This document shows, piece by piece, positions 53,361 to 61,924 of a stretch of 64,000 nucleotides of DNA. The DNA is from an uncultured bacterium (GTDB lineage: Bacteria; Vulcanimicrobiota; Xenobia; Xenobiales; Xenobiaceae). The stretch covers positions 1 to 64,000 of the forward strand of contig CAKUDB010000005.1 in the NCBI GenBank assembly GCA_934644775.1, written 5' to 3'. Position numbers and translations under genes: made by a program. The notes under the pieces are model-generated. The model saw only the letters and a list, made by a program, of their open reading frames with translations, ran no database searches and was not told where the DNA came from. Each line of letters starts with the position of its first letter. Positions within the stretch are counted from its first letter, which is position 1.

Positions 53361-54986
53361 TTAACGCCCCTCCTTCTGTTTGCTCAAAGTAGTCTCTTTG
53401 GCAGCGTTGCTGGAAGTGCCCGAATGGGTACTGCCTTTGGAGCGTTTTTTGCCTTCTTTTTTGGTGCCGGAGGCGGCTGCATACTTGACGTCGGCTTCGT
53501 CGATAATATTGTTGCCAGACAAGATCTCCAAGAGATCTTCTAAAGTAAGAACACCTAAAACTTGCCTCTTTTCGTCCTCAACAATAGCCATAGAAGAGTA
53601 TTTCTCTTTCATCTCTTCTCTGACGTCGTCAAGTTCGTCACTTAAGCGACAGTGCAACAGAGAGTCACGCTTGACGAAACCGTGGGGGAAAAGGATCTCA
53701 CTTTGGGCCCGATCGTTAGCATAATTTTCGGCCATCTTGGCAGCTCGCTTATTCTTGCGCTCGATAGCCTTTTTGTGCTCGGGACGTAACTTCAGCTCGA
53801 GCTGAGTTTCCGAATCGATCTTCTTAATAGCTTCTTCTCGCTCCCTATCGATATTTTGCTGAGTTTGCAAATCGCGAGCGGCAAAAATAGCGTCACACTC
53901 TTTTAAGGTGAGCTCATGCATACTCTTTTTGCCACTTTCACGCAGAGCCTCTTCAAAGAGACCGTCAGCCAAAGCCAAACCGACATCTTTAATGTGGACT
54001 AAGCCGATAATAAGGGAGCTATTTTCGCCACTTCCGTATACGGGCAAGCGGCTATAGGGGCTCTTATCAAAGATATTTTCCACTTCGGCAATACTGTTAG
54101 ATTCGCGCAAATAGATCAATTCGTGCGGTTTCAATTCGTCAGCGCTGGGATTATTTTTAGCTGCTTCACCCTCGTCTTTTATTTTGACCCTGACAGCAAA
54201 ACGAATGGGCGCAGCTTTATATTCAGGAGCGTCAGTTTCTATAGCTTCAGATCCTGGTTTAAGTTTTTCATCTTTGCTCACTTCAGGTTCTGGATAAGGG
54301 ATAAAGACGTCTGAAACGTGTTTATTGGGAAATTTCAAAGAAGAAGTGACTCTCTGGCGTTCGGTAGCTCCGATAAAGCCCGTCTCGGCGCTGATATTAG
54401 TCATGGTAATAAGATCTTTTAAGCTGGCCGAATGGCTATGTTGGCTATCTAAATCGACAAAATGTTTAACTATGAATAGACCGGAAGCGTTAAGGAAGTT
54501 GACAGCCCAACCAAAATGGCGCAAGAACCAGTCTACAGTGCCGATACAACCAAAAGCGATCCCTTCAGTATCGCGAGTAGCTACCGACTTAGGAATAAGC
54601 TCACCTACTACTACTTGCAAACAAGTGAAAAAGACTACCAGAGCGATTCTGGTAACTTGAGCAGCACTGGCTTGGTCCATACCAAAACAGACAAAGGGGG
54701 CAATGCAATACTCAGCCAAATATTTCTCACCTATAGCACCGATAAGCAAGCTGGCAATAGTAATAATAATTTGACAAGCGGCCACACAGTGGTCTAGAGA
54801 ATAGTTGTCCTGGATATGGGGTAGAAGGCGCATGGCCCTCTTATGGTTGGGATCTTTCTTGTTGTTGGCAGCAAATTTTATGCGTTCTTTATCTACTGCT
54901 ACAATGGCAAACTCAGCTGCTACGGCAATGGCAGTAGCCAAAAGCAAGACAACTATACAAGTTACGGCAAAAAAAAGCGTATACAT
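53361..54986 (-). CDS. CNNM-type membrane protein with split CBS domains
   Basis: Starts with a DUF21 membrane domain (MYTLFFAVTCIVVLLLATAI, VVVGELIPKSVATRD). CBS-like sequences follow (LIYLRESNSIAEVENIFDK and SSMAIVEDEKRQVLGVLTLEDLLE), separated by a charged, coiled insertion of roughly 100 residues (AIKKIDSETQLELKL, HKKAIERKNKRAAKM). It lacks the CorC_HlyC domain and ends in a Lys/Ser-rich tail. A second charged insert (SKDEKLKPGSEAIETD) precedes the CBS region. First gene of the operon. Ribosome site weak. Confidence 0.82.
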   Translation of the reverse strand: MYTLFFAVTCIVVLLLATAIAVAAEFAIVAVDKERIKFAANNKKDPNHKRAMRLLPHIQDNYSLDHCVAACQIIITIASLLIGAIGEKYLAEYCIAPFVCFGMDQASAAQVTRIALVVFFTCLQVVVGELIPKSVATRDTEGIAFGCIGTVDWFLRHFGWAVNFLNASGLFIVKHFVDLDSQHSHSASLKDLITMTNISAETGFIGATERQRVTSSLKFPNKHVSDVFIPYPEPEVSKDEKLKPGSEAIETDAPEYKAAPIRFAVRVKIKDEGEAAKNNPSADELKPHELIYLRESNSIAEVENIFDKSPYSRLPVYGSGENSSLIIGLVHIKDVGLALADGLFEEALRESGKKSMHELTLKECDAIFAARDLQTQQNIDREREEAIKKIDSETQLELKLRPEHKKAIERKNKRAAKMAENYANDRAQSEILFPHGFVKRDSLLHCRLSDELDDVREEMKEKYSSMAIVEDEKRQVLGVLTLEDLLEILSGNNIIDEADVKYAAASGTKKEGKKRSKGSTHSGTSSNAAKETTLSKQKEGR

Positions 54987-55245
54987 GGGCGGAAACAGGT
55001 TCCGACTCGATTCCTCCTATTGACCTATAAAAGCCAAAACATAAAACCCGATATTATTAAGCCCAGCTCGCCTCTTCCCTCTATTTTTTACCCTTAACTT
55101 AAATAATAAAACAGTCATAACTAAACTAGTCCCAATTGGGCCAACCGCCTGGCCACTCCCCAATGCAGGGGGAATTAGTAAATATAAAGAGAACAAGCCT
55201 GGAGCTTTTCGTCTATTTTTATGAGGAGTCTTTTACTAAAATATT
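54987..55245. other. Divergent intergenic region upstream of slyD-like gene
   Basis: About 260 bases between divergent genes. GAGGAG at 55222 is 18 bases before the isomerase ATG, unusually far. I see no strong hairpin or promoter. Confidence 0.45.
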
Positions 55246-55767
55246 ATGAGTAACGATACCAACGCCCAGGTTATAGCCAACGATCACGTCGTAGGAATCA
55301 ACTATATTCTTACTGACAAAGATGGCAAAATTCTTGATCAGTCTGAAGGCGAGCCTTTAGAGTACTTACACGGCCACCACAACATTATTAGTGGCTTAGA
55401 GAAAGCTCTTGAGGGACACAAAGTCGGCGACAAATTTAAGATCACTATCCCAGCTAAAGATGCCTACGGTCAGCGCGATCCCGAGCGCATTTTCGATGTA
55501 GATAGAGCCGATCTTGGTAGCGCCGGCGAGCCCAAAGTAGGTATGATGGCCCGTTTAAGTACCAATCAAGGTATGATCGTAGCTCGTATTATTGAAGTAT
55601 CTTCCGACAAAGTCGTCTTCGACGCCAACCATCCTATGGCCGGCGTGGATCTGACTTTCGAAGTAGAAGTAGCCAGCCTTCGTCCCGGAACTGAAGAAGA
55701 GATTGCTCAAGGCTCTCTCCATGCCAGTTGCGGCGGCCAGTGCCACTCTTGCAGCGGCTGCCACTAA
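55246..55767 (+). CDS. FKBP-type peptidyl-prolyl isomerase, SlyD-like
   Basis: Cytoplasmic prolyl isomerase and chaperone. The FKBP core has VVGINYILTDKDGKILDQ, PLEYLHGHHNIISGLEKAL and the insert-in-flap domain (KDAYGQRDPERIFDV). The C-terminus is a Cys/His cluster (Cys162, 166, 169, 172 with several His), like the nickel-binding tail of SlyD that helps hydrogenase and urease maturation. No such enzyme is in the window. 173 residues, a normal length. The nearest ribosome site, GAGGAG, is far upstream. Confidence 0.9.
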   Translation: MSNDTNAQVIANDHVVGINYILTDKDGKILDQSEGEPLEYLHGHHNIISGLEKALEGHKVGDKFKITIPAKDAYGQRDPERIFDVDRADLGSAGEPKVGMMARLSTNQGMIVARIIEVSSDKVVFDANHPMAGVDLTFEVEVASLRPGTEEEIAQGSLHASCGGQCHSCSGCH

Positions 55768-55823
55768 CCTATTTTTAAGCGCAAATTCGGGCTATAGAAT
55801 TAAAAGGAGCGCCGTAAGAGTTT

Positions 55824-58800
55824 ATGTACGACCAATCAGCTCAAAATGGCAACATGTATGGAAACGATTCAGCCCTTTCGGCTGCTTCGTCGTTCGACGC
55901 TGCCACTAATCAGGGAGCGCCGCAGCCCAGCGCAGCTCCTAAGGGCTCGGCCGTACCGACTTCGGCTCCGTCCAGCTCTTCGGCTCTCTCTTTTTCTTGG
56001 CAAAAAAATAGCGGAGCAACAGCGCCGTCTCCTAGTCCCGAAGTTCAGTCGACTCCGGTTCTGAGTCCTCGCCTCCAAATGAGAGGAGCGGCGGGCAATT
56101 TAGCTAGTTTGCGCAACGTCGACCCCAGATATTCCGCAGCCGAAGAGGCTCTGCTCCTTAGTAGCCCCTCTTCTGCCTCCCCAACTCCCACCTCGGCCAC
56201 TCCTACTCTCTCTGCCAATACCGAGTTGCGCCGCTCGACCTCTATTAGCCCTAGGTTGCGCTATACTAGCCAATCTAGGCGCACGGCTGCCCCTATTCAG
56301 GAAGAATCTCCCGATTCGAAGGCGGCCCTGGCCTTGGAAAAGCCCAGTCGCCTCTCTTCTACTCAACTTCAGGCAGAAGCTACTGCCCTTCCCTATCAAT
56401 CACAGTCGGCTCAACACCTTAACCGTTTGGAAAGGCCCGCCCACCATACACCAACGAAACCTGCCGACGCTACTCAGCCGCGCCAGACTACAGCTTTAGG
56501 GGCCCAACCTCAAGCCCAACAACAAAAGGCCGCCGCTCCTACTTTGGGAGCTCAGCCTTATCAGCCACGCCCAGCCACAGCTTTAGGGGCCCAACCTCAA
56601 GCCCAACAACAAAAGGCCGCCGCTCCTACTTTGGGAGCTCAGCCTTATCAGCCACGCCCAGCCACAGCTTTAGGGGCCCAGCCTCAAGCCCAACAACAGA
56701 AGGCCGCCACTCCTACTTTGGGGGCCCAGCCTTATCAGCCACGCCCGGCCACAGCTTTGGGGGCCCGACCTCAAGCCCAACAGCAGAAGGGCGCTGCTCC
56801 TACTTTGGGAGCCCAGCCTTACCAGCCGCGTCCGGCCACAGCTTTGGGGGCCCCAACTCGAGTGCCCACCACTTCCACTTTGGGAGGGCTGCCTCAACCC
56901 CAGCGTTCTACAGGGCCAGCTTTAGGTGCTACTCAACCTCCAGCCCAACAGCAGCGGGCCACAGCTCCTACTTTGGGAACCCAGCCTTACCAGCCGCGCC
57001 CGGCCACAGCTTTGGGGGCCTCAACTCGAGTGCCCACCACTTCCACTTTGGGAGGGCTGCCTCAGCCCCAGCGTTCTACAGGGCCAGCTTTAAGCGCTAC
57101 TCAACCTCCAGCCCAACAACAGCGGACGGCCGCCCTTACTTTAGGAGCTCAGCCTTACCAACCGCGCACAGCGGCCGCTTTAGGCACGCAAACTCAGACC
57201 CAGCGCTCTACGGGGCCTACCTTAGGTGCGCCCCAGCCTCAAGCCCGACAGCAACGGGCCACAGCTCCTACTTTGGGAGCTCAGCCTTACCAACCGCGCA
57301 CAGCGACCGCTTTAGGTGCGCAAACTCAGACCCAGCGCTCTACGGGGGCTACCTTGGGTGCGCCCCAGCCTCAAGCCCAACAGCAACGGGCCACAGCTCC
57401 TACTTTGGGAGCTCAGCCTTACCAGCCGCGCACAGCGGCCGCTTTAGGCACGCAAACTCAGACCCAGCGCTCTACTGGGCCTACCTTGGGTGCGCCCCAA
57501 CCCCAAGCCCAACAGCAGCGGGCCACAGCTCCTACTTTGGGAGCTCAGCCTTACCAGCCGCGCACAGCGGCCGCTTTAGGCACGCAAACTCAGATCCAGC
57601 GCTCTACGGGGCCTACCTTAGGTGCGCCCCAACCCCAAGCCCAACAGCAACGTGCCACAGCTACTACTTTGGGAGCTCAACCTTACCAGCCGCGCACAGC
57701 GGCCGCTTTAGGCACGCAGACTCAGATCCAGCGCTCTACGGGGCCTACCTTAGGTGCGCCCCAACCCCAAGCCCAACAGCAACGGGCCACAGCTACTACT
57801 TTGGGAGCTCAGCCTTACCAGCCGCGCACAGCGGCCGCTTTAGGCACGCAGACTCAGATCCAGCGCTCTAGTGGGCCTGCCTTAGGTGCGCCCCAACCCC
57901 AAGCCCAACAGCAACGGGCCACAGCTCCTACTTTGGGAGCTCAGCCTTACCAGCCGGGCAAAGCTGCCGATTATCCAGCTACCGAGCCCAGCCCCAGAAC
58001 AGCCGCTACTGTGCCCCTTACCTCTACCTCAGGGGCTACGCCTAAAAATGCGGCTGAGGCTGCAACTAAGCAGCGACGTCGTCCCAACGTACCTAACCAA
58101 CCCATTTTAAAAAATGCTCCCAATAACAGAGGTGGAGCCAAAACCCAAGGCGGCCGACAGATCCCTACAGTATCAGCCACCCCTCCCAAAGAGTTTCTTA
58201 AAGAGAAAGAGCGTAAGGCGCTTTTAGCTCAGCGTGTAGCCGAATATAATAATATTCAGTCATACTATGCCGGTTATATGGCTTATTATGAGCAACAGCA
58301 AAATCGCTTGGAGCAACTAATTAAAGATGAAAAGACCTCCAGCATCGAGCGCAAGCACCTCTTTGAGCAACAAGGGGATCTTTATCAAAAGCAGCGGGCC
58401 TTATTCCAATTGCAAACAAGTCTTTACGAGTTTGTTAGCAGTAAGAATTTTGATCCTAGCTCCGCCCTACCCTTCACGCCTTTAGATGAAGAAGGGACAA
58501 GCGGGCCTAAAAAGTTTGATAAGACTCCCGAAGAGCACTGGTCGGCCATTCTGGGCTCAGATATTAAAAAGCAGTCCAAGAAACATCATAAACGTGAAAG
58601 CGAAAAGCCTTACAAGATCACCAAGAAGCATGAGTCTGTTTTGGAGCGGCGTATGCGCCGCATGGAAGAGCTCAAACGCTGGGAGAAAGAATGGAAAAAG
58701 TATTACAAGACTGATTCCTTCTGGCGTAGGCAAAGATATTGGGGTGCTTTGCTCTTTGTTATCGGCGTAGCCATTTTAGTGGGCTTACTGAATATCAGCA

Positions 58801-59615
58801 ACGTTTTGAAATGGTTTGCTTCAGATTACGAGGTGCCTTTATTACCTATTGAAACCCATGACTTAAAGACTAATTACCAGCAAGGCTATATCCCTGTCCA
58901 TAAAGGCGATATGGTTCCAGTCGACAGTCGTTTAGTTAGCGGGAAGTCTCCCTATAATGTTATGGCTCTGCGTAATGGAGGCAACTTACGTATTGACAAG
59001 TATAGTGACGTACTGATTGAGAACTTAAAAACCGATAAAGATGGCCGATTTTTAAGTGGATTCTTCCTTAAACAAGGCCGAGTCTTTGCTTACAGTATGC
59101 CTAAGAGTATGGTCTTTGTGCTTACTCCTCAAGTGCGAGTTACTCCAGTTAACGATCAAAATACCATGTATGCCGTAGCTTTAAAAACTGATGCTCAAGG
59201 CCATCAGTGCACTTTAGTCAGCGTTTATCGCGGCATGTGTGTAATAGGCTACACTACAGGTACTTTACAGACGGTTCGAGTCGGTGCCGGTCAAGTTCTA
59301 AAAAGTTATGCTACCAAACTGGGCATACCCGACAGATTGGGGCCGGCTGATAAGTGGACTAAGTGGAACTACAATTGGGACACGAGCGACACTTATATCT
59401 CTCCTTTATCTTCTCCGCAATTGAATCAAACTACGGAAGAAGAAGAGGAAGAGAGATTAGAGGAAGAAGCCAACAAAAACGCAGTAGAAGCTTTTACCAA
59501 AAAGCAAGCTGCCGATAAGAAGAAAGAAGTTAAAGCCAAAACTAAAACCAAAGCTAAAACTAAGACCAAGACCAAAAAGAAACAGAAATCAAAGACTAAA
59601 AAAACGAAAAAATAA
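55824..59615 (+). CDS. Giant Pro/Gln-repeat membrane protein with FecR-like outer domain
   Basis: A 1263-residue protein in three parts. Residues 1-790 are low complexity; about 223-711 is a tandem array with units such as TLGAQPYQPRPATALGAQ. A charged coil (about 790-960) leads to one membrane helix near 972-990 (ALLFVIGVAILVGLLNI). The C-terminal part (about 1010-1190) resembles a FecR sensor domain (YIPVHKGDMVPVDSRLV, LKQGRVFAYSM, VGAGQVLKSY), ending in a Lys/Thr tail. This puts the repeats in the cytoplasm and FecR outside. Ribosome site AAAAGGAG is 14 bases from the ATG. No sigma factor is adjacent. Function unknown. Confidence 0.78.
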   Translation: MYDQSAQNGNMYGNDSALSAASSFDAATNQGAPQPSAAPKGSAVPTSAPSSSSALSFSWQKNSGATAPSPSPEVQSTPVLSPRLQMRGAAGNLASLRNVDPRYSAAEEALLLSSPSSASPTPTSATPTLSANTELRRSTSISPRLRYTSQSRRTAAPIQEESPDSKAALALEKPSRLSSTQLQAEATALPYQSQSAQHLNRLERPAHHTPTKPADATQPRQTTALGAQPQAQQQKAAAPTLGAQPYQPRPATALGAQPQAQQQKAAAPTLGAQPYQPRPATALGAQPQAQQQKAATPTLGAQPYQPRPATALGARPQAQQQKGAAPTLGAQPYQPRPATALGAPTRVPTTSTLGGLPQPQRSTGPALGATQPPAQQQRATAPTLGTQPYQPRPATALGASTRVPTTSTLGGLPQPQRSTGPALSATQPPAQQQRTAALTLGAQPYQPRTAAALGTQTQTQRSTGPTLGAPQPQARQQRATAPTLGAQPYQPRTATALGAQTQTQRSTGATLGAPQPQAQQQRATAPTLGAQPYQPRTAAALGTQTQTQRSTGPTLGAPQPQAQQQRATAPTLGAQPYQPRTAAALGTQTQIQRSTGPTLGAPQPQAQQQRATATTLGAQPYQPRTAAALGTQTQIQRSTGPTLGAPQPQAQQQRATATTLGAQPYQPRTAAALGTQTQIQRSSGPALGAPQPQAQQQRATAPTLGAQPYQPGKAADYPATEPSPRTAATVPLTSTSGATPKNAAEAATKQRRRPNVPNQPILKNAPNNRGGAKTQGGRQIPTVSATPPKEFLKEKERKALLAQRVAEYNNIQSYYAGYMAYYEQQQNRLEQLIKDEKTSSIERKHLFEQQGDLYQKQRALFQLQTSLYEFVSSKNFDPSSALPFTPLDEEGTSGPKKFDKTPEEHWSAILGSDIKKQSKKHHKRESEKPYKITKKHESVLERRMRRMEELKRWEKEWKKYYKTDSFWRRQRYWGALLFVIGVAILVGLLNISNVLKWFASDYEVPLLPIETHDLKTNYQQGYIPVHKGDMVPVDSRLVSGKSPYNVMALRNGGNLRIDKYSDVLIENLKTDKDGRFLSGFFLKQGRVFAYSMPKSMVFVLTPQVRVTPVNDQNTMYAVALKTDAQGHQCTLVSVYRGMCVIGYTTGTLQTVRVGAGQVLKSYATKLGIPDRLGPADKWTKWNYNWDTSDTYISPLSSPQLNQTTEEEEEERLEEEANKNAVEAFTKKQAADKKKEVKAKTKTKAKTKTKTKKKQKSKTKKTKK
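56491..57956 (+). repeat. Nested coding tandem repeats (87, 168 and 132 bp units)
   Basis: Unit starts at 56491, 56578, 56665, 56752 and 56839 are exactly 87 bp apart. The next start is 168 bp later at 57007. From 57164 there are six starts spaced exactly 132 bp apart (57164, 57296, 57428, 57560, 57692, 57824). All lengths are multiples of three. The 132-bp unit looks like the 87-bp unit plus 45 bp (coding TQTQRSTGPTLGA-like residues). Near identity at the DNA level implies recent expansion. Confidence 0.9.
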
Positions 59616-59671
59616 CTTTAGTCGACTAGAATTAAAGGAACTTAATTAAGTGAGGCTTTAGCTGAAAAGTT

Positions 59672-60061
59672 ATGAACGAAGAGAACCATCGCCAGCACAA
59701 ACATGACGAGCATTGCCATTGCGGCTGTCACGATCACAAGCACGAAGAGGCGGCGAACCAACTTACCGACGCTTCTGCAGCTTTTATCAACAAACACGGC
59801 GGTCGCGGAGCAGCTCTCAAATTTCCCTGTCGCTTCCCTATCAAAGTCTTTGGTAGTGCGGAGGAAGACTTCTTGGGCCACGCCCATAAGCTAGTCAAAA
59901 AGCATGTACCTGAGTTGGCTTTAGAGCATTGCCGACTTACTAGAAGCAGCAAAGGACGTTATGTATCTGTTACAATCGAGATTATGGCCGACAGTCGCGA
60001 GCAATTAGATGCAATTTATGCCGAGCTGAAGGCTGATGAGCGGGTTGTAGCTATGCTTTAA
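59672..60061 (+). CDS. DUF493 (YbeD-like) protein with His-rich N-terminus
   Basis: A 129-residue protein. The C-terminal 85 residues match DUF493: FPCRFPIKVFGSAEEDF, RSSKGRYVSVTIEIMADS and a final KADERVVAML. The N-terminal 28 residues are His/Cys/Glu-rich (HKHDEHCHCGCHDHKHEE), a likely metal-binding tag not usual in the family. This echoes the metal-binding tail of the nearby SlyD-like protein. YbeD regulates lipoate metabolism in one case, not proven here. mgtC follows 7 bp later. Confidence 0.8.
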   Translation: MNEENHRQHKHDEHCHCGCHDHKHEEAANQLTDASAAFINKHGGRGAALKFPCRFPIKVFGSAEEDFLGHAHKLVKKHVPELALEHCRLTRSSKGRYVSVTIEIMADSREQLDAIYAELKADERVVAML

Positions 60062-60068
60062 CTGCAGA

Positions 60069-60734
60069 ATGGAAAATATAAGCTTACAAACAGAGTCTAT
60101 TTTGGCTTCCCGGCTGATAGCAGCCGCCCTTTTGGGCGGCTTTATCGGCATGGAGCGGGAGATTATGAATCGCACGGCCGGCTTACGTACTCACGTTATG
60201 GTTTCCATCGGTTCGGCCTTATTTACCATCCTTTCTATATATTTTTTCTCTTATAACGAAGGACCACGCGATCCAGCCCGAGTAGCCGCTCAGATTGTTA
60301 GCGGCATTGGCTTTTTAGGTGCCGGTGCCATTATGAAACACGGAGCTACCGTCCATGGCCTCACCACTGCAGCTACCCTCTGGGTTGTAGCCGCCATAGG
60401 TATGAGTTGTGGTGCCGGAGCCTTTATTGTGGCCGGAGCCACTTGTATAATTGCTCTACTTACTTTGGTAACTTTGCGCCGTTTGGAGCCTGTCTTTACC
60501 GGCTCTAATCTTATTTACTTAAATGTCTCTTTGCCCAACGATCCAGGCATATTGGAGAAGATGCGCCTCCAGCTCAACACCGGCGGCATTAAGATACGCA
60601 AATTGGCCATAAGTCAAGAAGATCAGGAGCTTTTAATCGAAACTTCCATAACTGTCGAAAATTCAGTCAGTAAAGCCGATGTTATTGCCAAATTAACAGA
60701 TTTGGGAGCTACTAAAATAAATTTAGAAACTTAG
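60069..60734 (+). CDS. mgtC: MgtC/SapB family membrane protein
   Basis: Five hydrophobic helices carry the family motifs LGGFIGMEREIMNRTAGLRTH and VSGIGFLGAGAIMKHG. A small ACT-like C-terminal domain follows (IYLNVSLPNDPGILEKMR). MgtC proteins help survival at low magnesium and inside hosts by acting on the F1Fo ATP synthase; the effect here is inferred. 221 residues, normal length. Co-operonic with the DUF493 protein. Its presence near CNNM and metal-binding proteins hints at metal homeostasis. Confidence 0.88.
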   Translation: MENISLQTESILASRLIAAALLGGFIGMEREIMNRTAGLRTHVMVSIGSALFTILSIYFFSYNEGPRDPARVAAQIVSGIGFLGAGAIMKHGATVHGLTTAATLWVVAAIGMSCGAGAFIVAGATCIIALLTLVTLRRLEPVFTGSNLIYLNVSLPNDPGILEKMRLQLNTGGIKIRKLAISQEDQELLIETSITVENSVSKADVIAKLTDLGATKINLET

Positions 60735-60867
60735 TTGGCCTAAGTCGACTGGGGCCAAATAAATAGGATTTTGTCACCCGGCCACAAAAGGAAAGGGAAG
60801 TTTCGAGCTATCAGTTTTTGGAGCAAAATTTACAGTCGAAAAGTCGTCCGAAAATCGGGAGGTTCTC

Positions 60868-61908
60868 TTGAAAACGCATCGCAATAGGTTGGCCACCGTA
60901 ATGGTTCTTATAGCAATCTTGCTATGGGTAAATATTTCCACAAGCGAAGCCAATGAAGAGAACGACCGTATCAATGCTATCTCTAAAGCCTCGCAATCGG
61001 TGGTATCGGTGCGCACTTATCGCCAAAACCGCACCAAACCCGGTATCGGTTCGGGCGTTATTATCAATTCTAGCGGCTATATTCTAACTAACGCCCACGT
61101 AGTCAAAGGGGGCAAAAAGATTAGAGTCCAGCTCAAAAACAAAAAGACTTACGACGCTCAGATCCATAAGATCGCCGGTGATAAAGACTTAGCTATTATT
61201 AAAATTAACGCCCAAGATCTGCCCTCTGCCCGCATTGGCAACTCGGACAATTTGCGTGTAGGTCAAACGGTCATAGCCATAGGCGATCCTTTAGGTTTTA
61301 CCGGCACAGTAACTCAAGGCATGATTAGCGGTTTGGGGCGCAATATCGAAACTAAAGGTATCAAATATACCAACCTTATTCAGACCGACGCAGCCATCAA
61401 TCCCGGCTCTTCCGGCGGCGCTTTGCTCAATTCTCGCGGCGAACTAATTGGCATCAACGCTTTAGTTTACACCGGCCCTTCCAACGGCTACGATAAAGCT
61501 CAGGGCTTAGGTTTTGCCATTCCAATCAGAAATGCTTACAGCGTAGCCCAACAACTTATGGACAGTCCGGCCGACAGCAGCTACATTGCCGACGGTAACG
61601 ATCTACCTGCAGGTACGCGCCCCTGGCTAGGATTGAGTGGAGCGACTCTCACTCTGGAAAAGGCTCAAGATTTCAATATAAAGATTACTAGCGGCGTCTT
61701 TGTTACTCAGGTTATCGACGGTTCTCCAGCTGGAAGAGCCAACATTAAACCTGGAGATACTGTCAGTGCTGTCGATAAAATTACCGTCGGCTCGGTAGGA
61801 GCTATGGTGCGCGAACTTCATAAACATAGTGCTGGCGATCGTATCAAACTTACCGTCTGGCGCAATAATAAAAAGTTTATCGTCTCTATTACTCTAGACG
61901 CCCAGTAA
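60868..61908 (+). CDS. HtrA/DegP-like serine protease (S1C)
   Basis: Periplasmic or membrane-anchored protease-chaperone for misfolded envelope proteins. After a signal anchor (VMVLIAILLWVNIST), the trypsin domain has the triad His77 (LTNAHVV), Asp107 (GDKDLAI) and Ser182 (NPGSSGGALL, with Ser in place of the usual Asn of GNSGG). One PDZ domain follows (GVFVTQVIDGSPAGRANIKPGD). The start is TTG at 60868, chosen because GGGAGG lies 5 bases upstream. 346 residues, a DegS/one-PDZ length. Converges on the NlpC/P60 gene with 16 bp between. Confidence 0.92.
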   Translation: MKTHRNRLATVMVLIAILLWVNISTSEANEENDRINAISKASQSVVSVRTYRQNRTKPGIGSGVIINSSGYILTNAHVVKGGKKIRVQLKNKKTYDAQIHKIAGDKDLAIIKINAQDLPSARIGNSDNLRVGQTVIAIGDPLGFTGTVTQGMISGLGRNIETKGIKYTNLIQTDAAINPGSSGGALLNSRGELIGINALVYTGPSNGYDKAQGLGFAIPIRNAYSVAQQLMDSPADSSYIADGNDLPAGTRPWLGLSGATLTLEKAQDFNIKITSGVFVTQVIDGSPAGRANIKPGDTVSAVDKITVGSVGAMVRELHKHSAGDRIKLTVWRNNKKFIVSITLDAQ

Positions 61909-61924
61909 TTTTTTATAGCTCGAA

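Noticed and set aside
56491..57956. CRISPR array suggested by regular spacing
   Set aside because: Units are contiguous coding repeats of 87, 168 and 132 bp in one open frame with no variable spacers.
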